DNA of 64,000 bases from Paenibacillus sp. 1011MAR3C5 (GCF_003591485.1 NZ_QZCF01000001.1:868001-932000), one strand, 5' to 3'; shown: positions 10,427 through 19,547, counted from the first letter of the stretch. The notes: generated by a model from the sequence alone, not told the origin. Made by a program: numbers and translations.

Positions 10427-10470
10427 GAGTGGAAACCTCCTGTAGGTTGAATTTGTATCTTATACGATCA

Positions 10471-10671
10471 TTATTTCAAGTTGGAAAGACCTTGCTGCAA
10501 ACGGCGAACGTCGCCTGCGGCCATAAGCGGTTGACCCGCAAGAACGCGTTTTTGACGTCCCGATTTGTGCGAAAGCAAGTGGTTTCTGTAAGCTTTGTAA
10601 CGTTTCACTTTACCAGTACCGGTAATTTTGAAGCGGTCCTTCAGACTGCTGTGCGTTTTCATCTTAGGCAT
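10471..10671 (-). CDS. rpmI: ribosomal protein L35
   Basis: 66-residue basic protein of the large subunit. It starts [24 protein letters not shown], the usual L35 signature, and continues into [14 protein letters not shown]. Middle gene of the infC-rpmI-rplT operon, preceded by AGGAGG. Confidence 0.98.
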   Translation of the reverse strand: MPKMKTHSSLKDRFKITGTGKVKRYKAYRNHLLSHKSGRQKRVLAGQPLMAAGDVRRLQQGLSNLK

Positions 10672-10704
10672 GTCAGTTTATCCTCCTTAATGTTGGTCCA
10701 GCCG

Positions 10705-11220
10705 TTAGCTGTTGGTTTTTGGTGCCAAAATCATAATCATGCTCCGGCCTTCCAGCTTGGGAGCGCGCTCGACATTGCATATTTCGGCAACCTCTTTGGA
10801 CAGACGTTCCAGAATCTTCTGGCCGATCGACGCATGCGTGATCTCACGGCCGCGGAAGCGGACGGAAGCCTTCACCTTGTCGCCTTCGTTCAGGAACTTG
10901 ACAACGTTGCGGAATTTCACTTGGTAGTCATGTTCCTCGATGTTGGCGCGGAACCATACTTCCTTCACGTCAACAATCTTCTGATTCTTGCGCGCTTCTT
11001 TTTCTTTCTTCTGCTGCTCGTAACGGAATTTGCCGTAGTCCATGATGCGGCATACCGGCGGCTTGGCCGTCGGCGCAACGTTCACCAGATCCAGACTAGC
11101 GTCAGCAGCAAGCTGCAACGCGTCGCGAATCGATTTAATGCCGATCTGCTCTCCATCCGCTCCTACCAAACGAACTTCTCTGGCCCGGATTTCATCATTG
11201 ATTTGATGTTCTCTGCTAAT
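10705..11220 (-). CDS. infC: translation initiation factor IF-3, AUU start
   Basis: Binds the 30S subunit and checks start-codon pairing. No ATG, GTG or TTG lies at the right place upstream of the conserved INDEIRAREVRLVGADGEQ. Reading back from that motif, the frame reaches ATT-AGC-AGA-GAA-CAT-CAA at 11220, and GGAGGTG stands seven bases before the ATT. An AUU start is known for infC in other bacteria and lets IF-3 repress its own synthesis. This gives 171 residues, the normal size, with the N-domain, the lysine-rich linker (KKEKEARKNQK) and the C-domain. A start at the internal TTG (11169) would remove conserved residues. Confidence 0.92.
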   Translation of the reverse strand: MSREHQINDEIRAREVRLVGADGEQIGIKSIRDALQLAADASLDLVNVAPTAKPPVCRIMDYGKFRYEQQKKEKEARKNQKIVDVKEVWFRANIEEHDYQVKFRNVVKFLNEGDKVKASVRFRGREITHASIGQKILERLSKEVAEICNVERAPKLEGRSMIMILAPKTNS

Positions 11221-11434
11221 AGCGTGCCACCTCCAAAATGGTATACGATCTTGTTAATCCAAATAAAAAAATGCGGATTCGCTAGAACCCGCATCTCATA
11301 ACCGTTCATTGATTCTGCTAGTGCCGCCCCGAAGGAACGTCAGCATACCCATCCGATTATCGCGAACCAGTCAGCCGGGCTGAAAGGTGAGAAGCGGGCG
11401 CTTCTGCTTGTGCGAATATGTCATTACACAATAC
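11221..11434 (-). promoter_or_regulatory. L20-type leader of infC-rpmI-rplT
   Basis: About 210 bases of untranslated leader lie between the promoter and infC. It contains GC-rich pairing segments (GAAGCGCCCGCTTC and CAGCCCGGCTG) and ends in an attenuator hairpin. Position and operon match the Firmicute L20 autoregulatory leader. I assign it by context, not by a covariance search. Confidence 0.7.
11265..11294 (-). terminator. attenuator hairpin in the infC leader
   Basis: ATGCGGGTTC-TAGC-GAATCCGCAT followed by TTTTTTT lies 45 bases upstream of the infC start codon. A terminator between promoter and first gene fits L20-controlled premature termination. Confidence 0.85.
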
Positions 11435-11440
11435 TGAATT

Positions 11441-11469
11441 ACTATAGCATATCGCCTATTGCATGTCAA
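11441..11469 (-). promoter_or_regulatory. sigma-A promoter of infC-rpmI-rplT
   Basis: A perfect TTGACA and TATAGT are separated by 17 bases on the minus strand, just beyond the end of the glycosyltransferase gene. Confidence 0.9.
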
Positions 11470-11483
11470 CAGCGGCGACTGCT

Positions 11484-12719
11484 TTATTTGCTCTGCACTT
11501 CTTCAATACGGACAACGCGCGTATGCTGCGTATGGCTCCACGTCTTGTTGTTCTGAGTGAAGAACGCGTAGAACGTAATCGGCCACCAGGAGATCAGGAA
11601 GAACGGCAGCGTCAGCAAGTGCACGTACATCTTCCAGCTTCTCACCTTTTCCATCATCATCGCCGCAGGGAATTGAAGCACCGTAGCAGCAATGACTACT
11701 CCAATCAGCCACCATGGCAGGTAGCCATAGAGCGAATGGATGACATTAGGAGCAGGAAGCGCCATGTCAATCCACATGATAGCCGTCAGCAGGAAGCCGA
11801 GCAGCGTATTGTAGACGGAGACCGTATAGATCGCAGCGTCGAACTTAACCAGGTTGCGCTCCTTGATGCTCGCCCACAGCAGCGGAAAGAAGTAATTGCG
11901 GGCCACGTTGAAGTGACCTTGCATCCAGCGCAGGCGCTGTCTCGCAGAAGCCCGGAACGATACCGGCTTCTCGTCATACACCTTGGCGTCGTAGTTCAGA
12001 ACCGGATAGATATTGCGCTTCACGCAGCGCATGGAGAACTCCAGATCCTCGACAAGGCTCGTTGCGCCCCATCCCATTTCCTTCAGCAGTTTGGATTCGA
12101 AGCACATGCCCGTTCCGCCAAGGAAGTTGCTCATTTTCAAGTTGGTTCTCGACAGCTGCCACAAGCGGTTGCAGTACCAGTAAGTAATGGCGTAAGCTGC
12201 CGTAATCCAGGAGTCGCCCGGATTTTTGGTGTCGAGGTAGCCTTGAATGACTTGATGGCCCTCGCACAGATCGTCGTTCATCAGCTGCAGGAAGTCGCGG
12301 TTGACCAGGTTGTCGGCGTCAAACATGACGACTGCGTCATATTGGCGCGGCATCGCCCATAGCTCCTTGAGCATCCATTCGATCGCGTAGCCTTTGCCCC
12401 GCAGATGGTAGTTCGTCCGCTCGCAGGCGTGCACGCCCATGCTTCTGGCAATATCGGCTGTGCCGTCTGTGCAGTTGTCGCAGATGACGAAGATGTCGAA
12501 CAATTCTTCCGGATAATCAAGCTTTTTCAAATTTTCGATTAGGGCGCCAACTACCTTTTCTTCGTTGTGCGCGGCTACGAGCACGGCGAACGATTTGCTT
12601 GGCGCATGGCGCTTCCTGCTCTTATTCTTCATGAATCCGAACAGGGAGAGCGAGAATTGGTACACCGCGATACAGGCCAGTACAACCTGAAAGATAATAA
12701 ACACTACGGTAAAAATCAT
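11484..12719 (-). CDS. membrane glycosyltransferase, GT2 family
   Basis: A 411-residue processive-type GT2 enzyme. An N-terminal membrane helix (1-28) is followed by the GT-A domain, with VLVAAHNEEKVV for nucleotide-sugar binding, the metal-binding DADN motif, GGTGMCF, the catalytic EDLEFS and RQRLRWMQG (the QxxRW-like motif). Three to four C-terminal membrane helices follow (about 290-390). This is the plan of enzymes that make and export a polysaccharide or glycolipid sugar chain; the donor sugar cannot be read from sequence. AAGGGGG precedes the ATG. It is separated by about 310 bases from the damaged GT4 gene upstream. Confidence 0.88.
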   Translation of the reverse strand: MIFTVVFIIFQVVLACIAVYQFSLSLFGFMKNKSRKRHAPSKSFAVLVAAHNEEKVVGALIENLKKLDYPEELFDIFVICDNCTDGTADIARSMGVHACERTNYHLRGKGYAIEWMLKELWAMPRQYDAVVMFDADNLVNRDFLQLMNDDLCEGHQVIQGYLDTKNPGDSWITAAYAITYWYCNRLWQLSRTNLKMSNFLGGTGMCFESKLLKEMGWGATSLVEDLEFSMRCVKRNIYPVLNYDAKVYDEKPVSFRASARQRLRWMQGHFNVARNYFFPLLWASIKERNLVKFDAAIYTVSVYNTLLGFLLTAIMWIDMALPAPNVIHSLYGYLPWWLIGVVIAATVLQFPAAMMMEKVRSWKMYVHLLTLPFFLISWWPITFYAFFTQNNKTWSHTQHTRVVRIEEVQSK

Positions 12720-13029
12720 ACGGTATTGCCCCCTTAAAACCCCATTTTGTGTGTGCCCGCTCCTTATCTCTATACGAGTCGGGCTTTCTTTTTGTTTTCA
12801 GTCAGCCGATGTGAATTTTTAACTTTCTTTTGACTTCCTGATTTTCCACGGAAACCTCCCACTTTGTCAAAATGGGAATTTGCCTTATTTACGCTTAATT
12901 CCGTCAGAAAAACGCTTGCATTCAATCGGGGGAGACTATTCCCCTCGCTTTTCTTCGCTTCCGTCTTATTCTCAACCAAATGCTTCGTTTTTAGCACAAA
13001 TGTCCTTAATTGTTTCCATCTTATTAAAA
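12720..13029. other. intergenic gap, nothing assigned
   Basis: This 310-base stretch lies between two minus-strand glycosyltransferase genes. The only open frame, 75 codons on the minus strand, lacks a ribosome-binding site and is composed mainly of Lys and Asn codons. A short GGGGA/TCCCC dyad occurs near 12930 without a T-run. I see no RNA or mobile element. Confidence 0.5.
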
Positions 13030-14220
13030 TTAATTAATCTGCCTTTCCCGAACAGGAGGAATCTCGCACCAGGATGCCGCGGCAATTGTCATACAGCTCG
13101 CAAGAAGGCTGTCGAATATCGCGTCCCAGGATTGCGACAGGCTGTAGATATGAGCATTCCGCCCCAACTTTTCCCTGAGCTCAACATTGGCATGCAGAAT
13201 CTCCAGCGCTTCGGCGAAGCTTTCGGCTTCGCCTGGATGCCTGAGCAGGCCATTTTCCCCGTCACAGACGGTGTCGCGGACACCGCCTGCATTCGCCGCG
13301 ATGACCGGCGTGCCGCAAGCCATCGCTTCAAGGACAACATTGCCGAAGGTTTCGGTTGGAGAAGGAAAAAGCAGCACATCGGCGGATGCGTACCAGCGCT
13401 GCAGTTCCTTTTCACCGGCGAAGCCGATGAAGAGAACATTCACACCTGCGCTTACGCATCTGTCCCTCAAGACTGCGGCGGAAGGACCGTCACCCGCTAT
13501 AACGAACACTGCATCCGGAGCCGCCCTTCGCTGGAACAAGGCAAAGGCGTCGATCGCGGTCTCGATCGCCTTCTCCGGCGCTAATCTCCCGGCATAGAAG
13601 GCTAAGAAGGCCTTCTCCCCGATGCCGTTCCTCTCTCAATGCTCGCGCATGTTTACCATAGGATGGAACGTTCCGTGATTCACTCCCCTGCTCCACAGCT
13701 TCAGCTTGGAAGGTTCCCAGCCCCGACCGATCAAGTCCAGCCGGGTCGTCTCGGAAGGGACAAAAATCGCCTTGCAGTCCCGATGAAACCATTCCTTATA
13801 CCTCCATAACAGCTTTTCCATCCATTGCAAATTGTAAAACGATAAATATTGATCGAAGTTGGTGTGATAGGAAGCGATGAGCGGAATGTTGTATTTGCGG
13901 GCGTAATGAATGCCGAACAGGCCAAGATTAAACGGGGTGGCGACATGAATCAGGTCGGGCTCGAAATGGGCGATCTCTCTTCGGATATGAGCGGGATTAG
14001 GGAGGGCAAGCCTGCATTCGGGGTAGAGGAAAAACGGCAAGCTGACGAACCGTTCGACGGAATGAGTCGGGGCATTCTGCTGAAGGGACGCTGCGGGCTC
14101 CGGGGCAAATACTTTGGTGCGCACTCCCTTCGTCTCCAGGTAACAGGTCCACCTTCTCAGCGTACGGGCAACGCCATTCACATCGGGATCATACGTATCC
14201 GTAAATATCGCGATTTTCAT
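13030..14220 (-). pseudogene. GT4-type glycosyltransferase cut by in-frame TGA
   Basis: A single frame of 397 codons encodes a complete family-1/GT4 glycosyltransferase, except for one TGA at 13638-13636. The N-terminal half starts MKIAIFTDTYDPDVNGVART at 14220 after GAGGAG. The second half resumes at once in the same frame (ERNGIGEKAFLAFYAGRLAPEK) and holds the donor site, including the ETFGNVVLEAMACGTPVIA (EX7E) motif. The stop falls at the linker between the two Rossmann domains. No frameshift is needed. It may be a recent nonsense mutation, a sequencing error or a read-through case. The first half alone (194 residues) lacks the catalytic C-domain. Confidence 0.85.
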
Positions 14221-14427
14221 TTTTGGCCTCTCCTCCTTGTTGTCCCGCAACCTCCAGCTGCTCGCGGGCGTACTTAATAATAAGGATAGAGCGCGTATGT
14301 ATGAAACGGATTAAGAGGGGATGAAGGCAGAGTTAATTCAGAATTATTATTTCGTTAACGCTCCGGCAATAATCTTTTGTTACAATAGAAACAAGTGATG
14401 GAGTTCAACCAGCCTACGGGAGAGAGG

Positions 14428-15006
14428 ATGACAGCGATGCAGAGAATGATAGGTTGGATGAGAGCGAGAGAGCGGAGAATGCTGATGTGGGCGAATCGGA
14501 GGCCTTCCGGCGGCAGGATGTACCAAGCGGTCGACAGATGGCTGAGCACGGTCACGCATATGGGCGGCGCTACGTTCACGCTCGTCTCCGCCCTGCTGCT
14601 TGCTTTGCTTGCGCCCGCTCCCTGGAACACGGCAGGATGGCAATGCCTTGCGGCGGTTGCCATCAGCCATCTACCGGTTGCCATTGTGAAACGTAAATTC
14701 AAGAGGCTTCGTCCATACCAGGCGATGCCTGAGGTGCAGACCTGCCCGAAGCCGCTGCAAGACTCCTCATTCCCGTCCGGACATACAACGGCCATCTTCG
14801 CCTGGATTGTGCCGCTGCTGTTGGCCGGAGGAATCTGGACGCTGGCGTTCACGCCGGCGGCGATGATTATCGCACTGTCTGTCGCCTGGTCCCGGATGCA
14901 TCTGGGCCTGCACTATCCTTCGGACGTCGCCGCCGGTGCGATCATCGGCACGATCACGGCTTACACCGTTCATTACTTCTGGATCTATCCGGCGGCAATG
15001 GTATAG
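14428..15006 (+). CDS. PAP2 family lipid phosphatase
   Basis: A 192-residue membrane phosphatase. All three PAP2 motifs are present: KRKFKRLRP, PSGH and SRMHLGLHYPSD. They lie between hydrophobic segments, as in undecaprenyl-pyrophosphate and phosphatidate phosphatases. The start ATG at 14428 follows GGGAGAG; an earlier GTG/ATG at 14395-14398 has no ribosome-binding site. The neighbouring glycosyltransferases suggest an envelope lipid or lipid-carrier substrate, but this is context only. Confidence 0.88.
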   Translation: MTAMQRMIGWMRARERRMLMWANRRPSGGRMYQAVDRWLSTVTHMGGATFTLVSALLLALLAPAPWNTAGWQCLAAVAISHLPVAIVKRKFKRLRPYQAMPEVQTCPKPLQDSSFPSGHTTAIFAWIVPLLLAGGIWTLAFTPAAMIIALSVAWSRMHLGLHYPSDVAAGAIIGTITAYTVHYFWIYPAAMV

Positions 15007-15015
15007 CCATAGCTA

Positions 15016-15774
15016 TTATTCTTCCGTATCGTCTTCATTGGATTCAGAGCTTGCGGCCGCTTCGTCCCGCAGGCTCTTTTGTTTATTCTCGCGATGCTCG
15101 CGAAGCACCTCCGAACCGATGACCACCTCTACGCGATGGATCGGCTGGCCCTTCTCCATAAACTTCATCTCGTATTCGGTAAATACGAGATCCTCGCGCG
15201 GCTCGTCCTTATGAAGATGCAGCGAGATGTTCCGCATGACCAGTTCCATGTCGGCGAAGCTGTTGAGCGAGAATTCGAACAGCGACTGAGAATCTGTCTT
15301 GAAATGAATTTCGCCGCGATCGTTAAGAATCTCGATATACTTGGATACAAAACGCTGATGCGTCAATCTACGGCGCGCATGCTTGCTTTTCGGCCACGGG
15401 TCGCTGAAATTCAGATAGACACGCTCCAGCTCGCCCGGAGCAAACATCGACTCAATGCCTTCAATATTGGCGCGCAGCAACGCAAGATTCGGAGGCGTCT
15501 CCTCCCCCTTCTCTTCCCAAGCGATACGTGCCTTCTCGCTCGCTCTTCTAAGGAGCTCGTCATACATGTCCACCCCGACAAAGTTGATATGCGGATTGCG
15601 CACGCTCATCTGGCTGATGAAACGTCCCTTGCCCATACCAAGCTCTACATAGATCGGATTGTCGTTGCCAAAAAACTCACGCCACTTGCCGCGATGCGGC
15701 GTTGCATCCAGCACTACCAGCTCCGGCTGTCCCTCCAGACTCTCCCGGATGCCTTTTCTTCCTCTTAAACGCAT
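15016..15774 (-). CDS. trmB: tRNA (guanine-N7)-methyltransferase
   Basis: SAM-dependent enzyme that makes m7G46 in the variable loop of tRNA. The SAM motif VELGMGKGRF lies near residue 45, and the family signature DPWPKSKHARRRLTH lies near 125. The start MRLRGRKGI at 15774 follows AAAGAGGAG. The 252 residues are longer than usual because of an acidic, Ser/Glu-rich tail after about residue 220 (ending SNEDDTEE), probably disordered. Confidence 0.96.
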   Translation of the reverse strand: MRLRGRKGIRESLEGQPELVVLDATPHRGKWREFFGNDNPIYVELGMGKGRFISQMSVRNPHINFVGVDMYDELLRRASEKARIAWEEKGEETPPNLALLRANIEGIESMFAPGELERVYLNFSDPWPKSKHARRRLTHQRFVSKYIEILNDRGEIHFKTDSQSLFEFSLNSFADMELVMRNISLHLHKDEPREDLVFTEYEMKFMEKGQPIHRVEVVIGSEVLREHRENKQKSLRDEAAASSESNEDDTEE

Positions 15775-15904
15775 ATGTTTATTCTCCTCTTTTGTAGGCT
15801 AATCACGTAACGTACATGATAACGGTCAGTCCTTATTGTGCCCAACTCGGCCCCTGTTTGTAAAGCGTTTTTCTCCCATTACTCCGAACAGGAAAATGCT
15901 GCAC

Positions 15905-15956
15905 AAAAAAAGGCGTCTCCTCGGAACCCATTATGGGTCCCTCGCGAGAAACGCCT
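15905..15956 (-). terminator. strong terminator
   Basis: On the minus strand AGGCGTTTCTCG and its partner GAGGAGACGCCT form a long stem with an inner ACCCAT/ATGGGT helix, followed by TTTTTT. It ends the small gene at 15989-16195. Confidence 0.85.
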
Positions 15957-15988
15957 CTTGCGATTCAAACATCATGTATCTCCAGCGA

Positions 15989-16195
15989 TTAGTTCAGGAA
16001 TTGATAAGAGATTGGCGCATTGTCCTTGCCGTCCTTCTCCCACGCGTCTTCTAATACCATATTCAGCTTCCGTCGCGCCGATACCTTCACGTCGTGGTTA
16101 GAGTGGAAGTGTACACCAGCCAGGGCCATCAGTTCCTTCACCGTCAGTTCAACTGTTACTTTCTCATCGCCATTCGGAATTTTTGTCAAATTCAT
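15989..16195 (-). CDS. small conserved-looking protein, unknown
   Basis: A 68-residue soluble protein starting MNLTKIPNGDEKVTVELTVKELMALAG, then a His/Asn-rich patch (HFHSNHD). GAGGTG lies before the ATG and a strong terminator follows, which supports a real single-gene unit. No family recognised. Confidence 0.6.
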   Translation of the reverse strand: MNLTKIPNGDEKVTVELTVKELMALAGVHFHSNHDVKVSARRKLNMVLEDAWEKDGKDNAPISYQFLN

Positions 16196-16475
16196 CTCAC
16201 ATCACCTCATCGATTTATATGATTTCATTTCCAATTAATCGACTTTTCATGTGTGCGGTTACATTTTGTCTGTGTCAGGTATTTTCATTGATTTGTCGCA
16301 TTTTTAATATAACACATCATGTTAGGTTTTTCAAGCCTAAATTACGGTTTTCTTTCGTTCGTTTCCATTTTTCCCGATATCCGAACGATTATTCTTTTGG
16401 TGTAGTGCAAGCATGGCTTTTCGGTCCGTTTTTCGTTAAAATGAAGGGTGAACGTTGTGAAAGAAGGGGAAATTC

Positions 16476-17435
16476 ATGATTGATATAATGACGCCCGGAC
16501 AACCGATGCTCTGGGATGATAAAAGATTTCATACGTGGAATTACGAAATGAGGGAACAATTCGGCGGCAAAGTGTTCAAGGTGATGCTGGACGCCGGTTT
16601 CACTTGTCCCAACCGGGACGGCAGCATCGCCAAAGGCGGCTGCACATTCTGCAGCGCTCGCGGCTCCGGAGACTTCGCGGGCAGACGGCGCGACGATCTG
16701 GTGACGCAATTCAATACGATTCGGGACCGGCAGCATCAGAAGTGGCCGGAAGCGAACTATATCGGCTACTTCCAGGCTTATACCAACACCTATGCGCCGG
16801 TAGAGGAGCTTCGCGAGTATTACGAAGTCATCCTGCAGCAGCCCGGCGTAGTCGGATTGTCCATTGCGACGCGTCCGGACTGTCTGCCTGACGATGTCGT
16901 CGATTATTTGGCCGAGCTGAATGAACGCACTTACCTGTGGGTCGAGATGGGACTGCAAACCGTACATGAATCGACATCCGAGCTCATCAACCGCGCCCAC
17001 GATACGGCGTGCTACCTCGACGCCGTACGACGACTTCGCGAGCGGGGCATTCGGGTTTGCGCGCATATTATTTACGGCTTGCCGCAGGAAACCCATGAGA
17101 TGATGATGAACACCTGCCGCGCCGTCGCAAGCATGGACGTACAAGGAATCAAGATCCACCTGCTCCACTTGATGCGCAAGACGCCGATGGTGAAGCAATA
17201 CGAAGCAGGTCTGCTGCAATTTCTGGAGCAGGACGAATATACGAAACTGATTGTGGATTCGCTGGAGCTGCTGCCGCCGGAGATGATCGTTCATCGCCTG
17301 ACGGGCGACGCGCCAAGAGATCTGCTGATCGGCCCGATGTGGAGCCTGAAGAAATGGGAAGTGCTGAACGGCATCGACGCCGAGCTGCGCCGCCGTAATA
17401 CGTGGCAGGGCCGGCTATGGCAGCCGGAGGTGTAA
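16476..17435 (+). CDS. mnmL: radical SAM protein, MnmL/YtqA type
   Basis: A 319-residue radical SAM enzyme of the YhcC/YtqA group. The cluster cysteines are C44, C56 and C59 (CPNRDGSIAKGGCTFC). The barrel includes IGYFQAYTNTY and a SAM-contact region VGLSIATRPDC. In Bacillus subtilis the ytqA-ytqB pair has been linked to the last steps of mnm5s2U synthesis at wobble position 34 of tRNA, and the pairing here is the same. AAGGGG precedes the ATG. It sits three bases before mnmM, so the two are coupled. The exact reaction rests on published work on homologues, not on this sequence. Confidence 0.82.
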   Translation: MIDIMTPGQPMLWDDKRFHTWNYEMREQFGGKVFKVMLDAGFTCPNRDGSIAKGGCTFCSARGSGDFAGRRRDDLVTQFNTIRDRQHQKWPEANYIGYFQAYTNTYAPVEELREYYEVILQQPGVVGLSIATRPDCLPDDVVDYLAELNERTYLWVEMGLQTVHESTSELINRAHDTACYLDAVRRLRERGIRVCAHIIYGLPQETHEMMMNTCRAVASMDVQGIKIHLLHLMRKTPMVKQYEAGLLQFLEQDEYTKLIVDSLELLPPEMIVHRLTGDAPRDLLIGPMWSLKKWEVLNGIDAELRRRNTWQGRLWQPEV

Positions 17436-17438
17436 GCG

Positions 17439-18017
17439 GTGGGATTCTTGTCCGTGCTAAGCATGGCCCATAAATGGATAGCGGAGCGCGCAGGCAGCGG
17501 AGATGCCGTTATCGACGCGACAGCAGGCGGCGGCGTCGATACGCTGGCGCTTGCTGAGCTGGTCGGCCCCAAAGGGATCGTCTATGCCTTCGATATCCAG
17601 CAGTCCGCTCTTGATCGGACCCGCGAGCGCCTCGAAGCGGCGGGAGGACATCCGCAGGTGCAGCTTCTGCTGCAGGATCATGCGGGTATGGCGGAGGCGA
17701 TCGCACCGGAGCTTGGCGGCCAAGTAGCCGCCATTATGTTCAACCTAGGCTATCTGCCTGGAAGCGATCAAAGCATCGTAACCCAGCCGGAGTCTACGAT
17801 TGGGGCGCTGCAGGCCACGATGGGCCTGCTTCGTCCCGGCGGCATTCTGACGTGCGTGCTCTATCCCGGCCATCCCGGCGGCGACCTCGAGGCGGCGGCT
17901 GTGGAGGCATGGGCCTCCGCCCTGCCGCAGCTTGTTGGACAAGCCGTGCTGTACCGCCAGCCGCAGCGAAGCGCCGCGCCCTATCTGATTGCGGTAGAAA
18001 AACGGAAAAACGGCTAA
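17439..18017 (+). CDS. mnmM: tRNA-modifying SAM methyltransferase, MnmM/YtqB type
   Basis: A 192-residue class I methyltransferase. The SAM motif VIDATAGGGVDTLALAELVG lies near residue 25, the acidic ribose loop (VYAFDIQ) near 50, and the catalytic-region motif FNLGYLPGSD near 105. This NLGYLPG segment is typical of YtqB, the enzyme that methylates nm5s2U34 to mnm5s2U34. The start is GTG at 17439, with GGAGGTG placed inside the end of mnmL. The product ends in a basic tail. Confidence 0.85.
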   Translation: MGFLSVLSMAHKWIAERAGSGDAVIDATAGGGVDTLALAELVGPKGIVYAFDIQQSALDRTRERLEAAGGHPQVQLLLQDHAGMAEAIAPELGGQVAAIMFNLGYLPGSDQSIVTQPESTIGALQATMGLLRPGGILTCVLYPGHPGGDLEAAAVEAWASALPQLVGQAVLYRQPQRSAAPYLIAVEKRKNG

Positions 18018-18060
18018 TGTTGCAATTCAGCGTCCGGATTTGAGAGAGGAGAATGTCGGA

Positions 18061-18456
18061 ATGGCAGTCAAAAAGATCGAGCATATTGGCATTATGGTCA
18101 AAAATATTGAAGCATCCGTGGCCTTTTATACGGAAGTACTGGGTCTCGTCCATAAATATACGATGATGCATACGAACGGTGTGATTCGTCTAGCTTTTCT
18201 TGCATTCCCAGATCACGATGAGACCGAGATCGAGTTGATCGAAGGGTATAACGATTCGTTGCCCGCTAATGGAAAGGTCCACCACATTGCCTTGACCGTA
18301 GACGATCTTGACGCAGAGGTCGAGCGCATTAAAGGATTGCCTGTGAAGCTGCGCGACACCGAGATTACGACGCTGCCGAATGGCGCGAGATACTTCTTCT
18401 TCTACGGTCCGGACGGCGAGATTCTGGAATTGTTCCAGCCAGGTCAATCGCTATAA
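18061..18456 (+). CDS. VOC superfamily protein, lactoylglutathione lyase-like
   Basis: A 131-residue protein with two beta-alpha-beta-beta-beta modules. Candidate metal ligands are His near residue 8 (IEHIGIMV), Glu in EIELIEG, His in HHIAL and Glu in GEILELFQ. This pattern fits glyoxalase I or methylmalonyl-CoA epimerase-like members, and the two cannot be told apart here. The start ATG at 18061 follows GAGGAG; a longer frame from 18040 is rejected. It lies between mnmM and manA on the same strand. Confidence 0.85.
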   Translation: MAVKKIEHIGIMVKNIEASVAFYTEVLGLVHKYTMMHTNGVIRLAFLAFPDHDETEIELIEGYNDSLPANGKVHHIALTVDDLDAEVERIKGLPVKLRDTEITTLPNGARYFFFYGPDGEILELFQPGQSL

Positions 18457-18493
18457 CTACTTGTTATTACACACTCACAGGAGGCTATGCCCT

Positions 18494-19471
18494 ATGAGCA
18501 TGAAAGCCTACCCCCTTCAATTCAAAGCGGAAATGAAAGAACGGATATGGGGCGGCCGCGCCTTGGAGAGCTTCGGAATTGAACTGCCCCTGGGATCCAT
18601 TGGCGAAGCCTGGATGATCAGCGACCACCCGAACGGCGTTACCCGCGTCGAGAACGGCCCTCTTAAGGGTCTCGGCTTGGATCAGATTCGGGAGAAGTAT
18701 GGCAGCGAATGGTTTGGTACACACGGCTCATCTGCAAGCAACGGGAGATTCCCATTATTGATCAAGCTGCTGGACTGCAACGACGATCTATCCATACAGG
18801 TTCACCCGACCGATGCTTACAATGGCTTGCCTGTGGGCGAATCGGGGAAGACGGAAATGTGGTATATCCTCGATGCCAAGCCCGGAGCCAAAATCATCTA
18901 CGGGCTGAAAGAAAGCATCGATGCGCAGACCATGGCCGCAGCTATTGAGGCAGGCCGCATTATGGATACGCTTCATGAAGTACCCGTCAAAGCCGGAGAC
19001 GCCTTCTACATCCCTGCCGGTACAGTACATGCGCTCTGCTCCGGCGTCGTGGTGGCCGAAATTCAACAAAACTCCGACACCACCTATCGCCTATACGATT
19101 ACGACCGTCCAGGGCTGGACGGCAAGCTGCGGGAGCTTCATATCGAAGATTCGCTTCGGGTAATTGCTTATCACGGAGCCGGAGCCAGCCGGATGGACAC
19201 CAGCGGTATCCGTCCAGGCCATTGGCTGACGATTGCTGAATCGCCTTATTTTCACGTCGAGAAAGGCTTGATTGAAGACAGCGAGGCAGCTGGCACTTCT
19301 GAAGAAAGCTTCGTCATCCTGATGATCGCGGAAGGCGAGGGTCTTCTGCGCTGGGAGGATGGCGAGCTATCTGTACGGGCAGGTGAATGCTTCTTGCTTC
19401 CGGCAACACTGGGACGTTATGAATTGTCCGGGTCATTGACGGTACTGCGAAGCAGCGTCCCCGCTTCTTAA
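18494..19471 (+). CDS. manA: mannose-6-phosphate isomerase, class I
   Basis: Zn-dependent cupin that interconverts mannose-6-phosphate and fructose-6-phosphate. Key segments are MKERIWGG near the N-terminus, IQVHPTDAYN (metal His) near residue 100, the GKTEMWYILDA segment, and YIPAGTVHAL (metal His) near 180. The 325-residue length matches the short Bacillus-type enzyme. The ATG at 18494 follows AGGAGG by nine bases; the longer frame starting in the VOC gene is rejected. Confidence 0.93.
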   Translation: MSMKAYPLQFKAEMKERIWGGRALESFGIELPLGSIGEAWMISDHPNGVTRVENGPLKGLGLDQIREKYGSEWFGTHGSSASNGRFPLLIKLLDCNDDLSIQVHPTDAYNGLPVGESGKTEMWYILDAKPGAKIIYGLKESIDAQTMAAAIEAGRIMDTLHEVPVKAGDAFYIPAGTVHALCSGVVVAEIQQNSDTTYRLYDYDRPGLDGKLRELHIEDSLRVIAYHGAGASRMDTSGIRPGHWLTIAESPYFHVEKGLIEDSEAAGTSEESFVILMIAEGEGLLRWEDGELSVRAGECFLLPATLGRYELSGSLTVLRSSVPAS

Positions 19472-19501
19472 GCCAAGCTGCAGCAGCACCTGTCGAAGAG
19501 A

Positions 19502-19547
19502 AAGGACCATCCTGGCAGATCCGTCTGCCGGAATGGTCCTTATTTTG
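19502..19547 (+). terminator. terminator after manA
   Basis: AAGGACCATCCTGGCAGA and TCTGCCGGAATGGTCCTT form a stem of about 17 pairs with one mismatch, then TATTTT. It lies between converging genes and may also serve the minus strand. Confidence 0.85.

Noticed and set aside
12770..12997. 75-codon minus-strand frame between glycosyltransferases
   Set aside because: No ribosome-binding site and a low-complexity Lys/Asn-rich product.
13030..13539. Separate small glycosyltransferase gene
   Set aside because: It is the C-terminal half of the UGA-interrupted gene in the same frame and has no start signals of its own.
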